From positions 62,001 through 126,000 of the forward strand of contig CAKSYU010000001.1 of the NCBI GenBank assembly GCA_934524965.1: DNA of 64,000 nt, in the 5' to 3' direction. The notes under the pieces were generated by a model. That model was given only the letters and a program-made list of their open reading frames with translations. It did not search any database and was not told the DNA's origin. Below are positions 9,608-17,305 of the stretch, piece by piece (the first letter of the stretch is position 1; every line of letters begins with the position of its first letter). This stretch comes from an uncultured Angelakisella sp. GTDB lineage: Bacteria > Bacillota > Clostridia > Oscillospirales > Ruminococcaceae. A program made the translations under genes and the position numbers.

Positions 9608-10467
9608 CTGCCTACCCCTTTCAAAAAGCTGTTTTTCGCGTTTTCCTCGGTGTCGTCGTCCTCCTCGTAGGCATCGTAGGGGGCATTGGGGTCATGCACC
9701 CGCTTGCCGAAGGGCGAACAAAGCTTATCCTTGTGGGCAAAGGCGAAAGCGAAGTTATCCGTCCAGCCGGTGTGACCGGTAATGAACATCGGCTGCAGTC
9801 CGCGCTTTTTCAGCTTTTCCTCCAGCTCCGCCAACGAGCGCACCGCCAGCTTGTTATCTTCCGCCAGTGCGGAGATAAAGCTGTAGCCGCCGTCCGCGCC
9901 AAACCAAATGGTATCGCCGGTGAAAAGGTATTTATCGTCAATGAGATACACCATATGCCCCCAGGTATGCCCGGGAACAAGGATACTCTCGATCTTGGTA
10001 TCGCCGATCTGAAAGATCTCGCCGTCGGTCAGCAGCACCTTTTTATTGTTGATGGTCACCCGCGGCAGTTTGTAAAGGTGGTAAATGACCTTGCGACGGG
10101 TCTCTCCGGTCAGGTAGCGGTTCTCGATCTTGCCAATGTATAGCGTCGCCTGCCGGAACAGCCCGGGGCTGTCGGCTTCCACCGCACCCACATGGTCGGT
10201 ATCCTGATGGGTGATAAGGATATCATGGATCTCCTCCGGCTTGATTCCAAGCCAGCTCATCTTTTCCGCCAGCCGCTCGTAGTTGTAACCCGCGTCTATC
10301 ATAATAGTGGTATTGCCCTTGCGGTAGAAGAAGATATTTGCCACCCACTCCCGCACGCACGCCACATGCTCGTCGATCCAGCCGGTATTCAGCGGCTTGA
10401 AGATCTCCTTGCCGCGGTACATCTTGCTCATTTCTTTCTTCTGAAATTCCGTCGCTTTTTTGGACAT
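9604..10467 (-). CDS. MBL-fold metallo-hydrolase
   Basis: 287 residues with a metallo-beta-lactamase fold. The metal site motif reads THQDTDHVG, an HxDxDH form of the usual HxHxDH. The further ligands are the His in VPGHTWGH, the Asp in FTGDTIWFG and the His in FITGHTGW. These match the order in the family, so it is probably active and binds two metal ions, Zn or Fe. An AGAGGT ribosome site lies six bases before the ATG. The substrate is unknown, but the operon neighbours (two hydrolases, a methyltransferase) suggest stepwise processing or detoxification of a small molecule. Confidence 0.85.
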   Translation of the reverse strand: MSKKATEFQKKEMSKMYRGKEIFKPLNTGWIDEHVACVREWVANIFFYRKGNTTIMIDAGYNYERLAEKMSWLGIKPEEIHDILITHQDTDHVGAVEADSPGLFRQATLYIGKIENRYLTGETRRKVIYHLYKLPRVTINNKKVLLTDGEIFQIGDTKIESILVPGHTWGHMVYLIDDKYLFTGDTIWFGADGGYSFISALAEDNKLAVRSLAELEEKLKKRGLQPMFITGHTGWTDNFAFAFAHKDKLCSPFGKRVHDPNAPYDAYEEDDDTEENAKNSFLKGVGR

Positions 10468-10471
10468 ATCG

Positions 10472-11260
10472 TTACCTCTTTTCCAGCACTATAATACGAT
10501 TGGAGATATTCCGCACCGCGGGCAGCTTATCCAAAAGGCGGTACACCGGCACAAACGCCGCCATGCCCTCGGTCAGCCCGTGCTCCTCCACCAGCCGGAA
10601 CGCCGGCAGCAGGTCGGCAAGGACTTTGCCGTCCTTGGTGCCCCATGTAAATTTGGCGCCGCTGCCCTCGATGGAGCGTTCCTTGAACCGCTTGACGACC
10701 ATCGGGTTCATGGTCTCCACCAGCACCGTGGCATGGGCAAACCGTCCGTCGATCACCGCAAAAATACGCCGGACATCTTCCTCGGTGAGGTACATGGTCA
10801 GTCCCTCTATGATAACCAGCACCGGCGCGTCGTTCTCTTTCACCTCTCCGCCCCAGTCCTCCATAGCGGAGGCGGCGATCTGCGAGATCGTGCCGTTTTC
10901 CGGCAGCAGGCGCTCCCGCACGGCAATGGTCTCCGGCAGGTCAAGATTGTACCAGTAGGTATAGCCTGTCATACGGTAGCAACGGGTATCCAGCCCGCAG
11001 GCGATATTCACTACCACAGCGCCTGTGTGGGTCTTCAGGTATTCCCCCACCAGCTTATCCAGCACAATGGTACGGGCGATAACGCCGCTGCGCATCGCGG
11101 TATCCTTATCGGCAAGGGAAAAGTCATAGTCCAGCCGCTGCACCAGTTCCACGGCTTTTTCATCGCGGATAGCGCCGCGCGTTTTTGTCTCCTTGGCACG
11201 GGCATACACTGTTTGCAGCATAGTTTCCGGCACGCCGGAAAGGGTGACTTTCTCCTCCAT
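10472..11260 (-). CDS. Class I SAM-dependent methyltransferase, LCM/PPM-like family
   Basis: About 262 residues. VVVNIACGLDTRCYR is the SAM-binding motif I of the leucine carboxyl methyltransferase-like family, followed by YNLDLPETI and an IEGLTMYL motif. In bacteria such proteins often O-methylate carboxyl groups of small molecules. The ATG at 11260 is chosen because GGAGGA lies eight bases upstream; a longer frame to 11311 would overlap the previous gene. It starts one base after the stop of the membrane protein gene at 11262. Confidence 0.85.
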   Translation of the reverse strand: MEEKVTLSGVPETMLQTVYARAKETKTRGAIRDEKAVELVQRLDYDFSLADKDTAMRSGVIARTIVLDKLVGEYLKTHTGAVVVNIACGLDTRCYRMTGYTYWYNLDLPETIAVRERLLPENGTISQIAASAMEDWGGEVKENDAPVLVIIEGLTMYLTEEDVRRIFAVIDGRFAHATVLVETMNPMVVKRFKERSIEGSGAKFTWGTKDGKVLADLLPAFRLVEEHGLTEGMAAFVPVYRLLDKLPAVRNISNRIIVLEKR

Positions 11261-11261
11261 A

Positions 11262-11978
11262 TTACCGTTCCTCCGTTTCTTTTTTGGTCTGCTTCCCCGC
11301 CCAGACCGCATTTGCCAGCATCCAAAGCATCATTGCCGCGTTGCCGGAGCCCTGACTAAGTACAAAATCCATTGTTGCGGGCACAGCGCCCAACAGCTGC
11401 CGTATATCGGGGATCAGCACAAAGATGATCTGCCACACCAGCGCGTGACAAAGCAGCATCTTACGCGGCAGCACCGTTTTCCCTGCCGCGACCGCGTAGG
11501 CATTTACCAGCAAAAGCGCCATAATGCCGGCATACGGAAGGGAAAATGCGGGCATCAGCCGCCCATACTGCGCCGCGATGAGCTGCGTGGTCTCCTCCCG
11601 CCCCAGCAGCGGGGAAAGCACGCTTGTCCAATCGGCAAGGCTGCCGATGAAAAGATGCAGCGCGCCGGCGGAGGTGAGATACAGCACCCCGCTGACGGCG
11701 ATCAATCTCCGCGTGATACGGTGCTGCGGTTTGACCTGTGTGTAAACTGCCCGCACCGCAAAAAAGCACAGCGCCATACCCAGCAATCCGGTCGCCACCA
11801 GCAGCGGCAGCCGCCACGCGGGGTAGCTTCCGCTCAGATACGCCTCCCTTTGGAACAAGCCGCTGTCGCCGGCGCTCGCAGGGATCACACTGAGGCACAG
11901 ATCGCCCACCAGCATTAAAAGCGCGCCCGATGCCCCCAGCAGGCAATCCCTTTGATATGGTTTTCGCTCGATGCCCAT
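11262..11978 (-). CDS. DUF6796-like membrane protein
   Basis: 238 residues, about six hydrophobic helices, with an early LLGASGALLMLVGD segment and a long periplasm-facing loop. It resembles the DUF6796 family by its N-terminal G-x-L-L-x-x-G-D pattern; the function is unknown. It is the first gene of the leftward operon and has a strong ribosome site (GGAGAAGGAGGA). The leader between promoter and start carries the GTTAGC palindrome. Confidence 0.68.
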   Translation of the reverse strand: MGIERKPYQRDCLLGASGALLMLVGDLCLSVIPASAGDSGLFQREAYLSGSYPAWRLPLLVATGLLGMALCFFAVRAVYTQVKPQHRITRRLIAVSGVLYLTSAGALHLFIGSLADWTSVLSPLLGREETTQLIAAQYGRLMPAFSLPYAGIMALLLVNAYAVAAGKTVLPRKMLLCHALVWQIIFVLIPDIRQLLGAVPATMDFVLSQGSGNAAMMLWMLANAVWAGKQTKKETEER

Positions 11979-12006
11979 GTTGTCGTCCTCCTTCTCCGCC
12001 CTTATA

Positions 12007-12022
12007 GTTAGCCAAAGCTAAC
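12007..12022 (-). promoter_or_regulatory. GTTAGC-N4-GCTAAC operator-like palindrome
   Basis: GTTAGC (12007-12012), CAAA, GCTAAC (12017-12022): the same two half-sites and spacer length as the palindrome at 4960-4975 upstream of the ECF operon. On the minus strand it is directly followed by TATAAG, a possible -10 element of a second promoter close to the first gene. The shared site suggests a common repressor for both units. Confidence 0.6.
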
Positions 12023-12079
12023 CGCAAAGCCAATGAAAAAGCCGCCATTCCGCAGCTTTTGGGGTATTTATCCAAACCT

Positions 12080-12108
12080 ATTATAATAACGCGCTTTTCG
12101 GCTGTCAA
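12080..12108 (-). promoter_or_regulatory. Sigma-A promoter of the hydrolase operon
   Basis: On the minus strand TTGACA (12108-12103) and TATAAT (12085-12080) are 17 bases apart, both consensus. Transcription would begin near 12073 and run through the palindrome at 12007-12022 before the first gene, so a protein bound there could act as a roadblock. Confidence 0.75.
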
Positions 12109-12207
12109 GGCAGAAGTGCAAAGTCCGACAATTTTTTCACGACCCTCTCCGGATAAAAGTTTCCCCCGCCCTGCGCGCGGCAGAACGGGGGAACACGGTA
12201 TATTCTT

Positions 12208-13320
12208 TTATCCTTCCGGTGCAAAGCCGACCGTAACAGGCATTCCCTGCCACTCATCGCCGTCCGCGCGGTAATACATCCATTCGCTGCCGCCATCGGA
12301 TTGCCGGATCAGCTCGATGGCAAAGACCTGTCCGACCTCCACCTCGACCGGGTAGTTATTATAGGGCAGCACATCATCGATCAGCGCGGCATCTGCAAAG
12401 TCCTCGTAGGCATTCTCCAGCCGCCAGAAGCTGCGGCTTTGGTACTGCTGCGACCACTCGCTCATGTCCTCCCCGCCCAGCCAGGTCGCGGTGTAGCTCT
12501 TACCGGCTATCGTAAAGCTCTCCTCGGTAACAGTGGGCGCGGGGAGCTGTGTCAGGTCGGTGCAGTGCAGCTTATCCCCGTAGTAGGCGGCAAGCTGTTT
12601 TGCCATACTATCCACCGTGCCGTCCCAGGAAAGCGCGGTCGGATCGGTGTGCGCCGCACCGTAAATGCCCATGATATCGGTGCCGGCGGGCAAACGCTCC
12701 ACCGCCGCGATAAAGTTCTGCACCATGGCGTTTTCACGGTAGGAATCATCCTGCTTATCGGGGTCACTCTCTAAATAGTAGCTCCGTCCCTGAATCACGC
12801 AGGCATCGGCACGCTTATATTCCTCGCTGGTCAGCTGACCCTCGGCACGCAGGTATGCCTCATAGCGTGCGCCGGTGGTCTCGTACTGATGCCCGATATC
12901 GGTACCGATAAAAATCGTTTCCGGGCAGTCCGCCTTGATGCTGCGGTAAAACCCCAGAACCAGCTCGTTGTAAGAAAGGGAGCCGTTCCAGTCCTCGTAG
13001 ATCTCCAGCAGGGTGGTATCATCCTCTGCCTGCATCCACAGGTTAAGGTACTGGGCGGTGTAATAGGGCAGCTCCACAAAAAGATAGCGTACCCCACGGG
13101 CATAGCAATCCTTCCACAGGGCCAGCTCCTTTTGCAGCAGACGCTCATTGGCATGGTATTCGCCGTACAGGTAGATCTCGCCGATCTCCTGCGGTCCGGT
13201 CACGGCAGGCTCCGCGGGATCCTGTGGCTGCTGTGCCTCACTGCCGCAGGCGGCGGTCAGCACCAACAGTACCACAGCCAGCAGAAGTACCGCCGTTCTA
13301 TACAACATGTTATTTTTCAT
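12208..13320 (-). CDS. Lipoprotein with ChaN/TraB-like putative hydrolase domain
   Basis: 370 residues. The N-terminus is a lipoprotein signal peptide with lipobox LTAAC (Cys25). The mature part contains a GEYHANERLLQKELALW segment, FVELPYYTAQYL and MGIYGAAHTD, which fit the EH-type fold shared by ChaN, TIKI/TraB and erythromycin-esterase-like proteins, where Glu and His residues form a metal or catalytic site. The C-terminal 130 residues look like a separate beta-rich region. It is probably anchored on the outside of the membrane. Its start overlaps the upstream GIY-YIG gene by 11 bases. Confidence 0.68.
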   Translation of the reverse strand: MKNNMLYRTAVLLLAVVLLVLTAACGSEAQQPQDPAEPAVTGPQEIGEIYLYGEYHANERLLQKELALWKDCYARGVRYLFVELPYYTAQYLNLWMQAEDDTTLLEIYEDWNGSLSYNELVLGFYRSIKADCPETIFIGTDIGHQYETTGARYEAYLRAEGQLTSEEYKRADACVIQGRSYYLESDPDKQDDSYRENAMVQNFIAAVERLPAGTDIMGIYGAAHTDPTALSWDGTVDSMAKQLAAYYGDKLHCTDLTQLPAPTVTEESFTIAGKSYTATWLGGEDMSEWSQQYQSRSFWRLENAYEDFADAALIDDVLPYNNYPVEVEVGQVFAIELIRQSDGGSEWMYYRADGDEWQGMPVTVGFAPEG

Positions 13321-13579
13321 TCTGTTTCTCCTTCTCGTATCCTTCGATCAAGGCTTGCTTCTCCGTACGGGTCAGCCGTTTGATGGCAGCCTCCCGCCGC
13401 AGGGCAGCGGAGCGATCCGGCTGCTCCTCGCGATAGCGAAGCGCCACCGGCGTGCGACCGTGGGTGTATTTCGCGCCTCGACCGGCATTGTGCGCCGCCA
13501 GCCGGCGGGGAATGTCATCGGTACAGCCGGTGTATAAAGTCCCGTCCCGACATTCCAGTATGTAAACCCACCAGCTCAT
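13310..13579 (-). CDS. GIY-YIG nuclease family protein
   Basis: 89 residues covering the whole minimal GIY-YIG domain of the YhbQ/UPF0213 type: WVYILECRDGTLYTGCT (the two conserved tyrosines), RRLAAHNAGRGAKYT and a conserved Glu in RREAAIKRL. Such small proteins act on DNA, probably in repair; the exact role is not settled. It is the first gene of a two-gene leftward unit with the lipoprotein. Confidence 0.88.
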   Translation of the reverse strand: MSWWVYILECRDGTLYTGCTDDIPRRLAAHNAGRGAKYTHGRTPVALRYREEQPDRSAALRREAAIKRLTRTEKQALIEGYEKEKQNEK

Positions 13580-13607
13580 CGCAGCGCCTTCTTTCCGCTT
13601 TTGCTCA

Positions 13608-13641
13608 TAAAAAAACCGCCACAGTGGATAGCCTGTGGCGG
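13608..13641 (-). terminator. Terminator after tRNA-Arg
   Basis: CCGCCACAG (13616-13624) pairs perfectly with CTGTGGCGG (13633-13641). On the minus strand it is followed by seven T. It lies three bases after the tRNA 3' end. Confidence 0.9.
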
Positions 13642-13643
13642 AA

Positions 13644-13720
13644 TGGCGCGCTGTAAGGGATTCGAACCCCTGGCCTTCTGGTCCGTAGCCAGACGCTCTA
13701 TCCAGCTGAGCTAACAGCGC
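13644..13720 (-). tRNA. tRNA-Arg(ACG)
   Basis: A complete cloverleaf on the minus strand: acceptor GCGCTGT/ACAGCGC, D-arm, anticodon stem TCTGG/CCAGA with loop CTACGGA (anticodon ACG), T-arm AGGGG-TTCGAAT-CCCTT, discriminator G and an encoded CCA at 13646-13644. The A at position 34 would be read as inosine. Confidence 0.97.
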
Positions 13721-13742
13721 ATTTGCTTTTGACAGCTTAATT

Positions 13743-13771
13743 ATATTAGCACATCAAGCGGAAATAGTCAA
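13743..13771 (-). promoter_or_regulatory. Promoter of tRNA-Arg
   Basis: On the minus strand TTGACT (13771-13766) and TAATAT (13748-13743) are 17 bases apart, ending 22 bases before the mature tRNA 5' end. Confidence 0.65.
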
Positions 13772-13833
13772 TCGCTTTTTTGCGTTTTTTCTAAAAAGTT
13801 TTGCATTTTATCAAACTGCCGCCCTGCCTGCCC

Positions 13834-13862
13834 TTGCATTTTGCCGCAAAGTAGTGTAGAAT
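13834..13862 (+). promoter_or_regulatory. Promoter of tRNA-Ser
   Basis: TTGCAT (13834-13839) and TAGAAT (13857-13862), 17 bases apart, 22 bases before the tRNA. Confidence 0.6.
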
Positions 13863-13884
13863 AGAGGTCGTCACAACAGAATAT

Positions 13885-13973
13885 GGAGACGTATCGAAGT
13901 GGTCATAACGGGACTGACTCGAAATCAGTTGTACCTCACGGTACCGTGGGTTCGAATCCCACCGTCTCCGCCA
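13885..13973 (+). tRNA. tRNA-Ser(CGA)
   Basis: A class II tRNA: acceptor GGAGACG/CGTCTCC, anticodon stem ACTGA/TCAGT with loop CTCGAAA (anticodon CGA), a long variable arm typical of serine tRNAs, T-arm GTGGG-TTCGAAT-CCCAC, discriminator G and encoded CCA. Confidence 0.97.
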
Positions 13974-13974
13974 T

Positions 13975-14014
13975 AAAAGCTCCGGAAGCATGTGCTTTTC
14001 GGGGCTTTTTTCTT
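13975..14014 (+). terminator. Terminator after tRNA-Ser
   Basis: AAAAGCTCCGGAAGCA pairs with TGCTTTTCGGGGCTTT across a two-base turn, with one bulge and a G-T pair, and is followed by a T-rich tract. Confidence 0.8.
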
Positions 14015-14069
14015 TTCCCCGCCGCAAAAGTAAAAATATGCTTTCCCCCCCAAAAAACTCCGTGCCCTC

Positions 14070-14097
14070 TTGACAATCTCATAAATGAGAATATAAT
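14070..14097 (+). promoter_or_regulatory. Promoter with operator palindrome in the spacer
   Basis: TTGACA (14070-14075) and TATAAT (14092-14097) are 16 bases apart. The spacer is filled by the perfect inverted repeat TCTCAT-AA-ATGAGA (14077-14090). A dimeric repressor bound there would block RNA polymerase, most simply the HTH protein encoded 31 bases downstream. Confidence 0.72.
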
Positions 14098-14127
14098 ATC
14101 TTTATAAAATAATCCAAGGAGTGATAG

Positions 14128-14643
14128 ATGAATATGGAGATGGCAGAAGTGGTAATGAACCCCGTTCGCCAAAGGATCTTCCAATATTTCTTGCTCCACC
14201 AGACCGGCACGGCAAAGGAACTAAAAAAAGCACTGCCCGATGTTCCAAACGCAAGCTTGTACCGCCACATTAAAATTCTTGCGGCTCATTCTATCCTTAT
14301 GGTCGTGGGGGAAAACCGAATTCGCGGCACGGTTGAAAGCGTTTACCAGCTAAATCAGGACGCCCTGTCGGTCGAGGACGAAAGCGGAAATGCCGTGCAG
14401 ATGTCGCTGCTCGGTATCTGTGCTTCGTTTGCAAAATATTTTGCCGGCGGCAATGCCGATCCCCGAAAGGATATGCTGCTGCTGACGAACTGCACATTGC
14501 TGCTGACGGACGAGGAATTCTCCGGTTTCCTCTCGGAGATCAATGAGGTCGCGCTCAAATATATGAAGGCAGCGCCAACCGCGGGCAGTAAAACGCGGCA
14601 GATCACGCTCATCTCTGCCCCGACAAATGAGCAAGGTGAATAA
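14128..14643 (+). CDS. Winged-helix transcriptional regulator (ArsR-like)
   Basis: 171 residues. The first 75 form a winged helix: NPVRQRIFQYFLLHQTGTA, then KKALPDVPNASLYRHIKILAA as recognition helix, with a wing around ENRIRGTVES. The remaining 95 residues are a helical effector or dimer domain without recognised cysteines. An AAGGAGTG ribosome site precedes the ATG. A palindrome in its promoter suggests autoregulation. It is followed closely by a small KTR zinc-ribbon gene, as is the TetR gene at 16400. Confidence 0.82.
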   Translation: MNMEMAEVVMNPVRQRIFQYFLLHQTGTAKELKKALPDVPNASLYRHIKILAAHSILMVVGENRIRGTVESVYQLNQDALSVEDESGNAVQMSLLGICASFAKYFAGGNADPRKDMLLLTNCTLLLTDEEFSGFLSEINEVALKYMKAAPTAGSKTRQITLISAPTNEQGE

Positions 14644-14644
14644 A

Positions 14645-14833
14645 ATGACTGAATCCCCTGGGTCAAAATTGGATTGGCTGCGCTGCCCCCGATGCGGCGG
14701 CAAAACAAGGATACAGCTTCGACCGCACACGGTGCTGGAGGACTTTCCCCTTTTCTGCCCCAAGTGCAGATATACCTGTGTGATCCATTTTGAAAACGGA
14801 AAAACAGAAGAGATCAAATTGCCGGACGCTTAG
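14645..14833 (+). CDS. Cysteine-rich KTR domain protein, copy 1
   Basis: 62 residues with two CPxC knuckles (LRCPRCGGKTR and FCPKCRYTC) around the LEDFPLF segment, the zinc-ribbon layout of the Cys_rich_KTR family. The role is unknown; such proteins often sit beside regulators and acetyltransferases in mobile or accessory regions. The ATG at 14645 starts one base after the stop of the HTH gene. A second copy lies at 17033-17221 and shares even the bases after the stop codon. Confidence 0.85.
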   Translation: MTESPGSKLDWLRCPRCGGKTRIQLRPHTVLEDFPLFCPKCRYTCVIHFENGKTEEIKLPDA

Positions 14834-14907
14834 ACGCAGTGCAATCCGAGAGGATCGGTTTGTGCTGCGCTTATTTTATGGTACGAAAAAAAGGAGAAAG
14901 ATACAGA

Positions 14908-15213
14908 ATGAAAAACAGCGCGCTGGTCGTGATCGACCTGCAAAATGACATTACGAAAAACTACAGGGAAATCATCGGAAAAGTCAACGAGGCGATCGAC
15001 TGGGCAGTCCAAAAGGAACTGTGGGTCGTCTACATTCAGCACAACAACCTATCCGCGGGTACAAGAACATTCAAGCCCGGCACTCGCGGCGCCGAACTGG
15101 TGCCGGAGCTGAATGTCGTATCCGGGCATCTCTTTACAAAGTTAAAAAGCAATGAAAAAACCGTGATACAAGGTCTGCGGCAAAACAGCAGAAATGATCT
15201 GCAAAGAATGTAA
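14908..15213 (+). pseudogene. Isochorismatase-like cysteine hydrolase, truncated
   Basis: The 101 residues match the first half of isochorismatase-family hydrolases: SALVVIDLQND with the catalytic Asp, a VVYIQHNN strand, and GTRGAELVPEL. After FTKLKSN the family normally continues for 70 or more residues with the catalytic Cys; here the frame ends at 15213 in RQNSRNDLQRM, just where the next strand should begin. The active-site Cys is missing, so the gene is probably inactive. An AAAGGAG ribosome site precedes the ATG at 14908. Confidence 0.75.
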
Positions 15214-15235
15214 CTTCGCACAGGAGGCACCTACT

Positions 15236-15805
15236 ATGAATACGAACGCACCACATACAGAACAAGTCCCTTTCGAGATCGTCCGCGCGCAGGCACAGGA
15301 TGCCGCCGCGCTGCTGGACTATCTAAAGATCATCGGCGGAGAAACGGATAATCTCAGCTTCGGCGCCGAGGGCGTGCCGCTCGATGTGGAAGCCGAGCAA
15401 GCCTACCTCGGTATGCAGGCACAGTCGCCTGACCATATTCAGCTGCTTGCCAAGGTAAACGGCGAGATCATCGGCACCGCCAGTCTCAATCGCAAGCCCA
15501 ATCGCATGAGCCACCGCGCGGAATTTGGCATCAGCCTAAAAAAAGCATGGTGGGGCTGCGGCGCGGCGTCCGCTTTGGCGCAGGGTGTTCTTGCTTTCGC
15601 AAAGGAAAGTGGAGTACAGCAGGTCAATCTGGAGGTGCGCAGCGACAATAAACGCGCCATCGCCCTGTACGAAAAGCTCGGGTTCCGCAAGCTGTTCACC
15701 TTTCCCGGCTTTTTCATGATCAACGGGGAGCTGGTCGATTTCGATTTTATGAATCTCACCTTCTCCCCCGCCGCACCGAATGAAACCGAGAATAAAGCTC
15801 TCTGA
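15236..15805 (+). CDS. GNAT family N-acetyltransferase
   Basis: 189 residues. The core fold is visible: IGTASLNRKPN strand, the acetyl-CoA loop region AWWGCGAASALAQGVLAFA, and VRSDNKRAIALYEKLGFRKL. It would transfer an acetyl group to a small molecule or peptide amine. It resembles the common RimI-like enzymes of Firmicutes; the substrate is unknown. AGGAGG lies nine bases before the ATG at 15236. Confidence 0.88.
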   Translation: MNTNAPHTEQVPFEIVRAQAQDAAALLDYLKIIGGETDNLSFGAEGVPLDVEAEQAYLGMQAQSPDHIQLLAKVNGEIIGTASLNRKPNRMSHRAEFGISLKKAWWGCGAASALAQGVLAFAKESGVQQVNLEVRSDNKRAIALYEKLGFRKLFTFPGFFMINGELVDFDFMNLTFSPAAPNETENKAL

Positions 15806-15829
15806 AACTTGCGTAAAAGGAGGAAACCC

Positions 15830-16177
15830 ATGAACCGACTGATCGCCTGCTGCGGGCTGGACTGCGAAACATGCGATGCCCGGATCGCGACCCTCACCAA
15901 TGATAACGCCCTGCGCGAGAAAACCGCCGCCCTGTGGACACAGCTCAACGGGGTAACCATCACGCCGCAAATGATCCACTGCACCGGCTGCCGTGTCGAG
16001 GGCGCAAAAACGCCTTTCTGCGATCAGCTTTGTCCGGTACATAACTGCGTACGGCAAAAGGGGCTGGATACCTGCGCCGACTGCCCGCAGATGGACGACT
16101 GCCCCACACTGGGGCGAATCGCCGCAAATAACCCGTCTGTTCTGGATCGGCTGAAGCAGCTCCGCGAGGCGCAGTAA
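15830..16177 (+). CDS. DUF3795 domain-containing protein
   Basis: 115 residues from the ATG at 15830 (AAAAGGAGG upstream). It has the cysteine pattern of DUF3795: CCGLDCETCDA at the N-terminus, CTGCRVEG in the middle, then CPVHNCVRQKGLDTCADCPQ. The cysteines likely bind zinc or an iron-sulphur centre. No function has been established. It ends the rightward run before a terminator. Confidence 0.85.
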   Translation: MNRLIACCGLDCETCDARIATLTNDNALREKTAALWTQLNGVTITPQMIHCTGCRVEGAKTPFCDQLCPVHNCVRQKGLDTCADCPQMDDCPTLGRIAANNPSVLDRLKQLREAQ

Positions 16178-16235
16178 GCCAAAAACGCCTCGGGCATGAC
16201 GCCGTCAAAAGATTTCCCGCATTGCGGCACCCGCC

Positions 16236-16265
16236 AAAAAGACTCCTTCGGGCGTCTTTTTTATT
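16236..16265 (+). terminator. Terminator after the DUF3795 gene
   Basis: AAAAAGACTCC and GGCGTCTTTTT pair around a TTCG loop with one mismatch, followed by more T. Confidence 0.85.
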
Positions 16266-16308
16266 CTGCGGAGACTGCAGCACAGTCTCCACTCCCCCGA
16301 CCGGTCTA

Positions 16309-16367
16309 TTGACAATCCCCTCTATCCGAAGTATAATGCACAATGCACATCGTTTGATGTATATTGT
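16309..16367 (+). promoter_or_regulatory. Promoter and operator of the TetR gene
   Basis: TTGACA (16309-16314) and TATAAT (16332-16337) are 17 bases apart. Two bases further on an interrupted palindrome, ACAATGCACATC (16340-16351) and GATGTATATTGT (16356-16367), matches in 10 of 12 positions. It covers the start site, the usual place for a TetR autorepression operator. Confidence 0.75.
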
Positions 16368-16399
16368 ACGATCTACTTCAGAGGGAAAGGACACAGGCA

Positions 16400-17026
16400 A
16401 TGGCTCCCAAAAACAAGTTTACAAAAACCGAAATGGTGTCAGCGGCGCTGCGGATCGTGCGGAAAAAGGGCATTGACGGTCTGACCGCTAAAACGATAGC
16501 GGAGGAGCTGGGCACCTCCACACAGCCCATTTTCACGGGTTTTGGCTCTATGGAGGGCATTCGGCAGGAGGTTTACACCGCCGCGATAGGCGTGTACGAC
16601 CGCTATGCCGATGCAGGCTTAAAAGAGGAGATCCCGTTCCTTGGCGTCGGCAAGCAGTATATCCGGTTCGCACGGGAGGAGCCGGAGCTTTACCGGCTGC
16701 TGTTTTTAAGCTGCGCGCCGGAATTCAGCGCCGTAAAGTCGATGCGGCATTTGCAGGAGCATATCCGCCCGACGCTAATGGCGATCTATCGCATCACCGC
16801 CGAGGAAGCGGATCTGTATTTCCGTGACCTCTGGCTTGTGGTACACAGCCTTTCCACGCTTATCGTGACCGATGACTGTCCCTACTCCGATCAGGAGATC
16901 GCCCATATCCTCACCGGCTTCAGCGTCAGCATTTTCAAGGCGATCAAGGAGATCCCGAACTTTGCCGCAGGCACCTTCGACCGTGACGCGGTCTTTCACG
17001 CATTGGTCGGCAGAGAACCGAGGTGA
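16400..17026 (+). CDS. TetR/AcrR family transcriptional regulator
   Basis: 208 residues from ATG 16400. The N-terminal helix-turn-helix is clear: EMVSAALRIVRKKGIDGLTAK then IAEELGTSTQPIFTGFGSMEGI. The rest is the helical ligand-binding and dimer domain (TetR_C-like, with VHSLSTLIV). It probably represses its own promoter through the palindrome at 16340-16367 and may control the KTR protein and acetyltransferase genes downstream. The stop is seven bases before the KTR gene. Confidence 0.9.
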   Translation: MAPKNKFTKTEMVSAALRIVRKKGIDGLTAKTIAEELGTSTQPIFTGFGSMEGIRQEVYTAAIGVYDRYADAGLKEEIPFLGVGKQYIRFAREEPELYRLLFLSCAPEFSAVKSMRHLQEHIRPTLMAIYRITAEEADLYFRDLWLVVHSLSTLIVTDDCPYSDQEIAHILTGFSVSIFKAIKEIPNFAAGTFDRDAVFHALVGREPR

Positions 17027-17032
17027 CGCAAA

Positions 17033-17221
17033 ATGACTGAGAACGATAAACCGGAACAGGGCTGGCTGCGCTGCCCAAAGTGCGGCAGCAAAACAAGGAC
17101 GCAGATCCGGCAGCATACGGTGCTGGAGGACTTCCCCCTTTTCTGCCCCAAGTGCAGGTACGCCTGTGTGATCTCTTTCCGGAACGGAAAAATAACAGCA
17201 GCAAAAATGCCGGACGCTTAG
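17033..17221 (+). CDS. Cysteine-rich KTR domain protein, copy 2
   Basis: 62 residues, LRCPKCGSKTRTQ, LEDFPLF and FCPKCRYAC, clearly homologous to copy 1 at 14645-14833. Identity extends past the stop codon (GCCGGACGCTTAGACGCAGT in both), so a segment and not just the reading frame was duplicated. It follows the TetR gene as copy 1 follows the ArsR-like gene. Zinc binding is expected; the function is unknown. Confidence 0.85.
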   Translation: MTENDKPEQGWLRCPKCGSKTRTQIRQHTVLEDFPLFCPKCRYACVISFRNGKITAAKMPDA

Positions 17222-17305
17222 ACGCAGTGCAGACCGCAGCAGATACGGTCATGCCCTGCGTCTTTCGCTTGGGGCAGTAAAACACAACTGGCAAAGGTGG
17301 CATGA

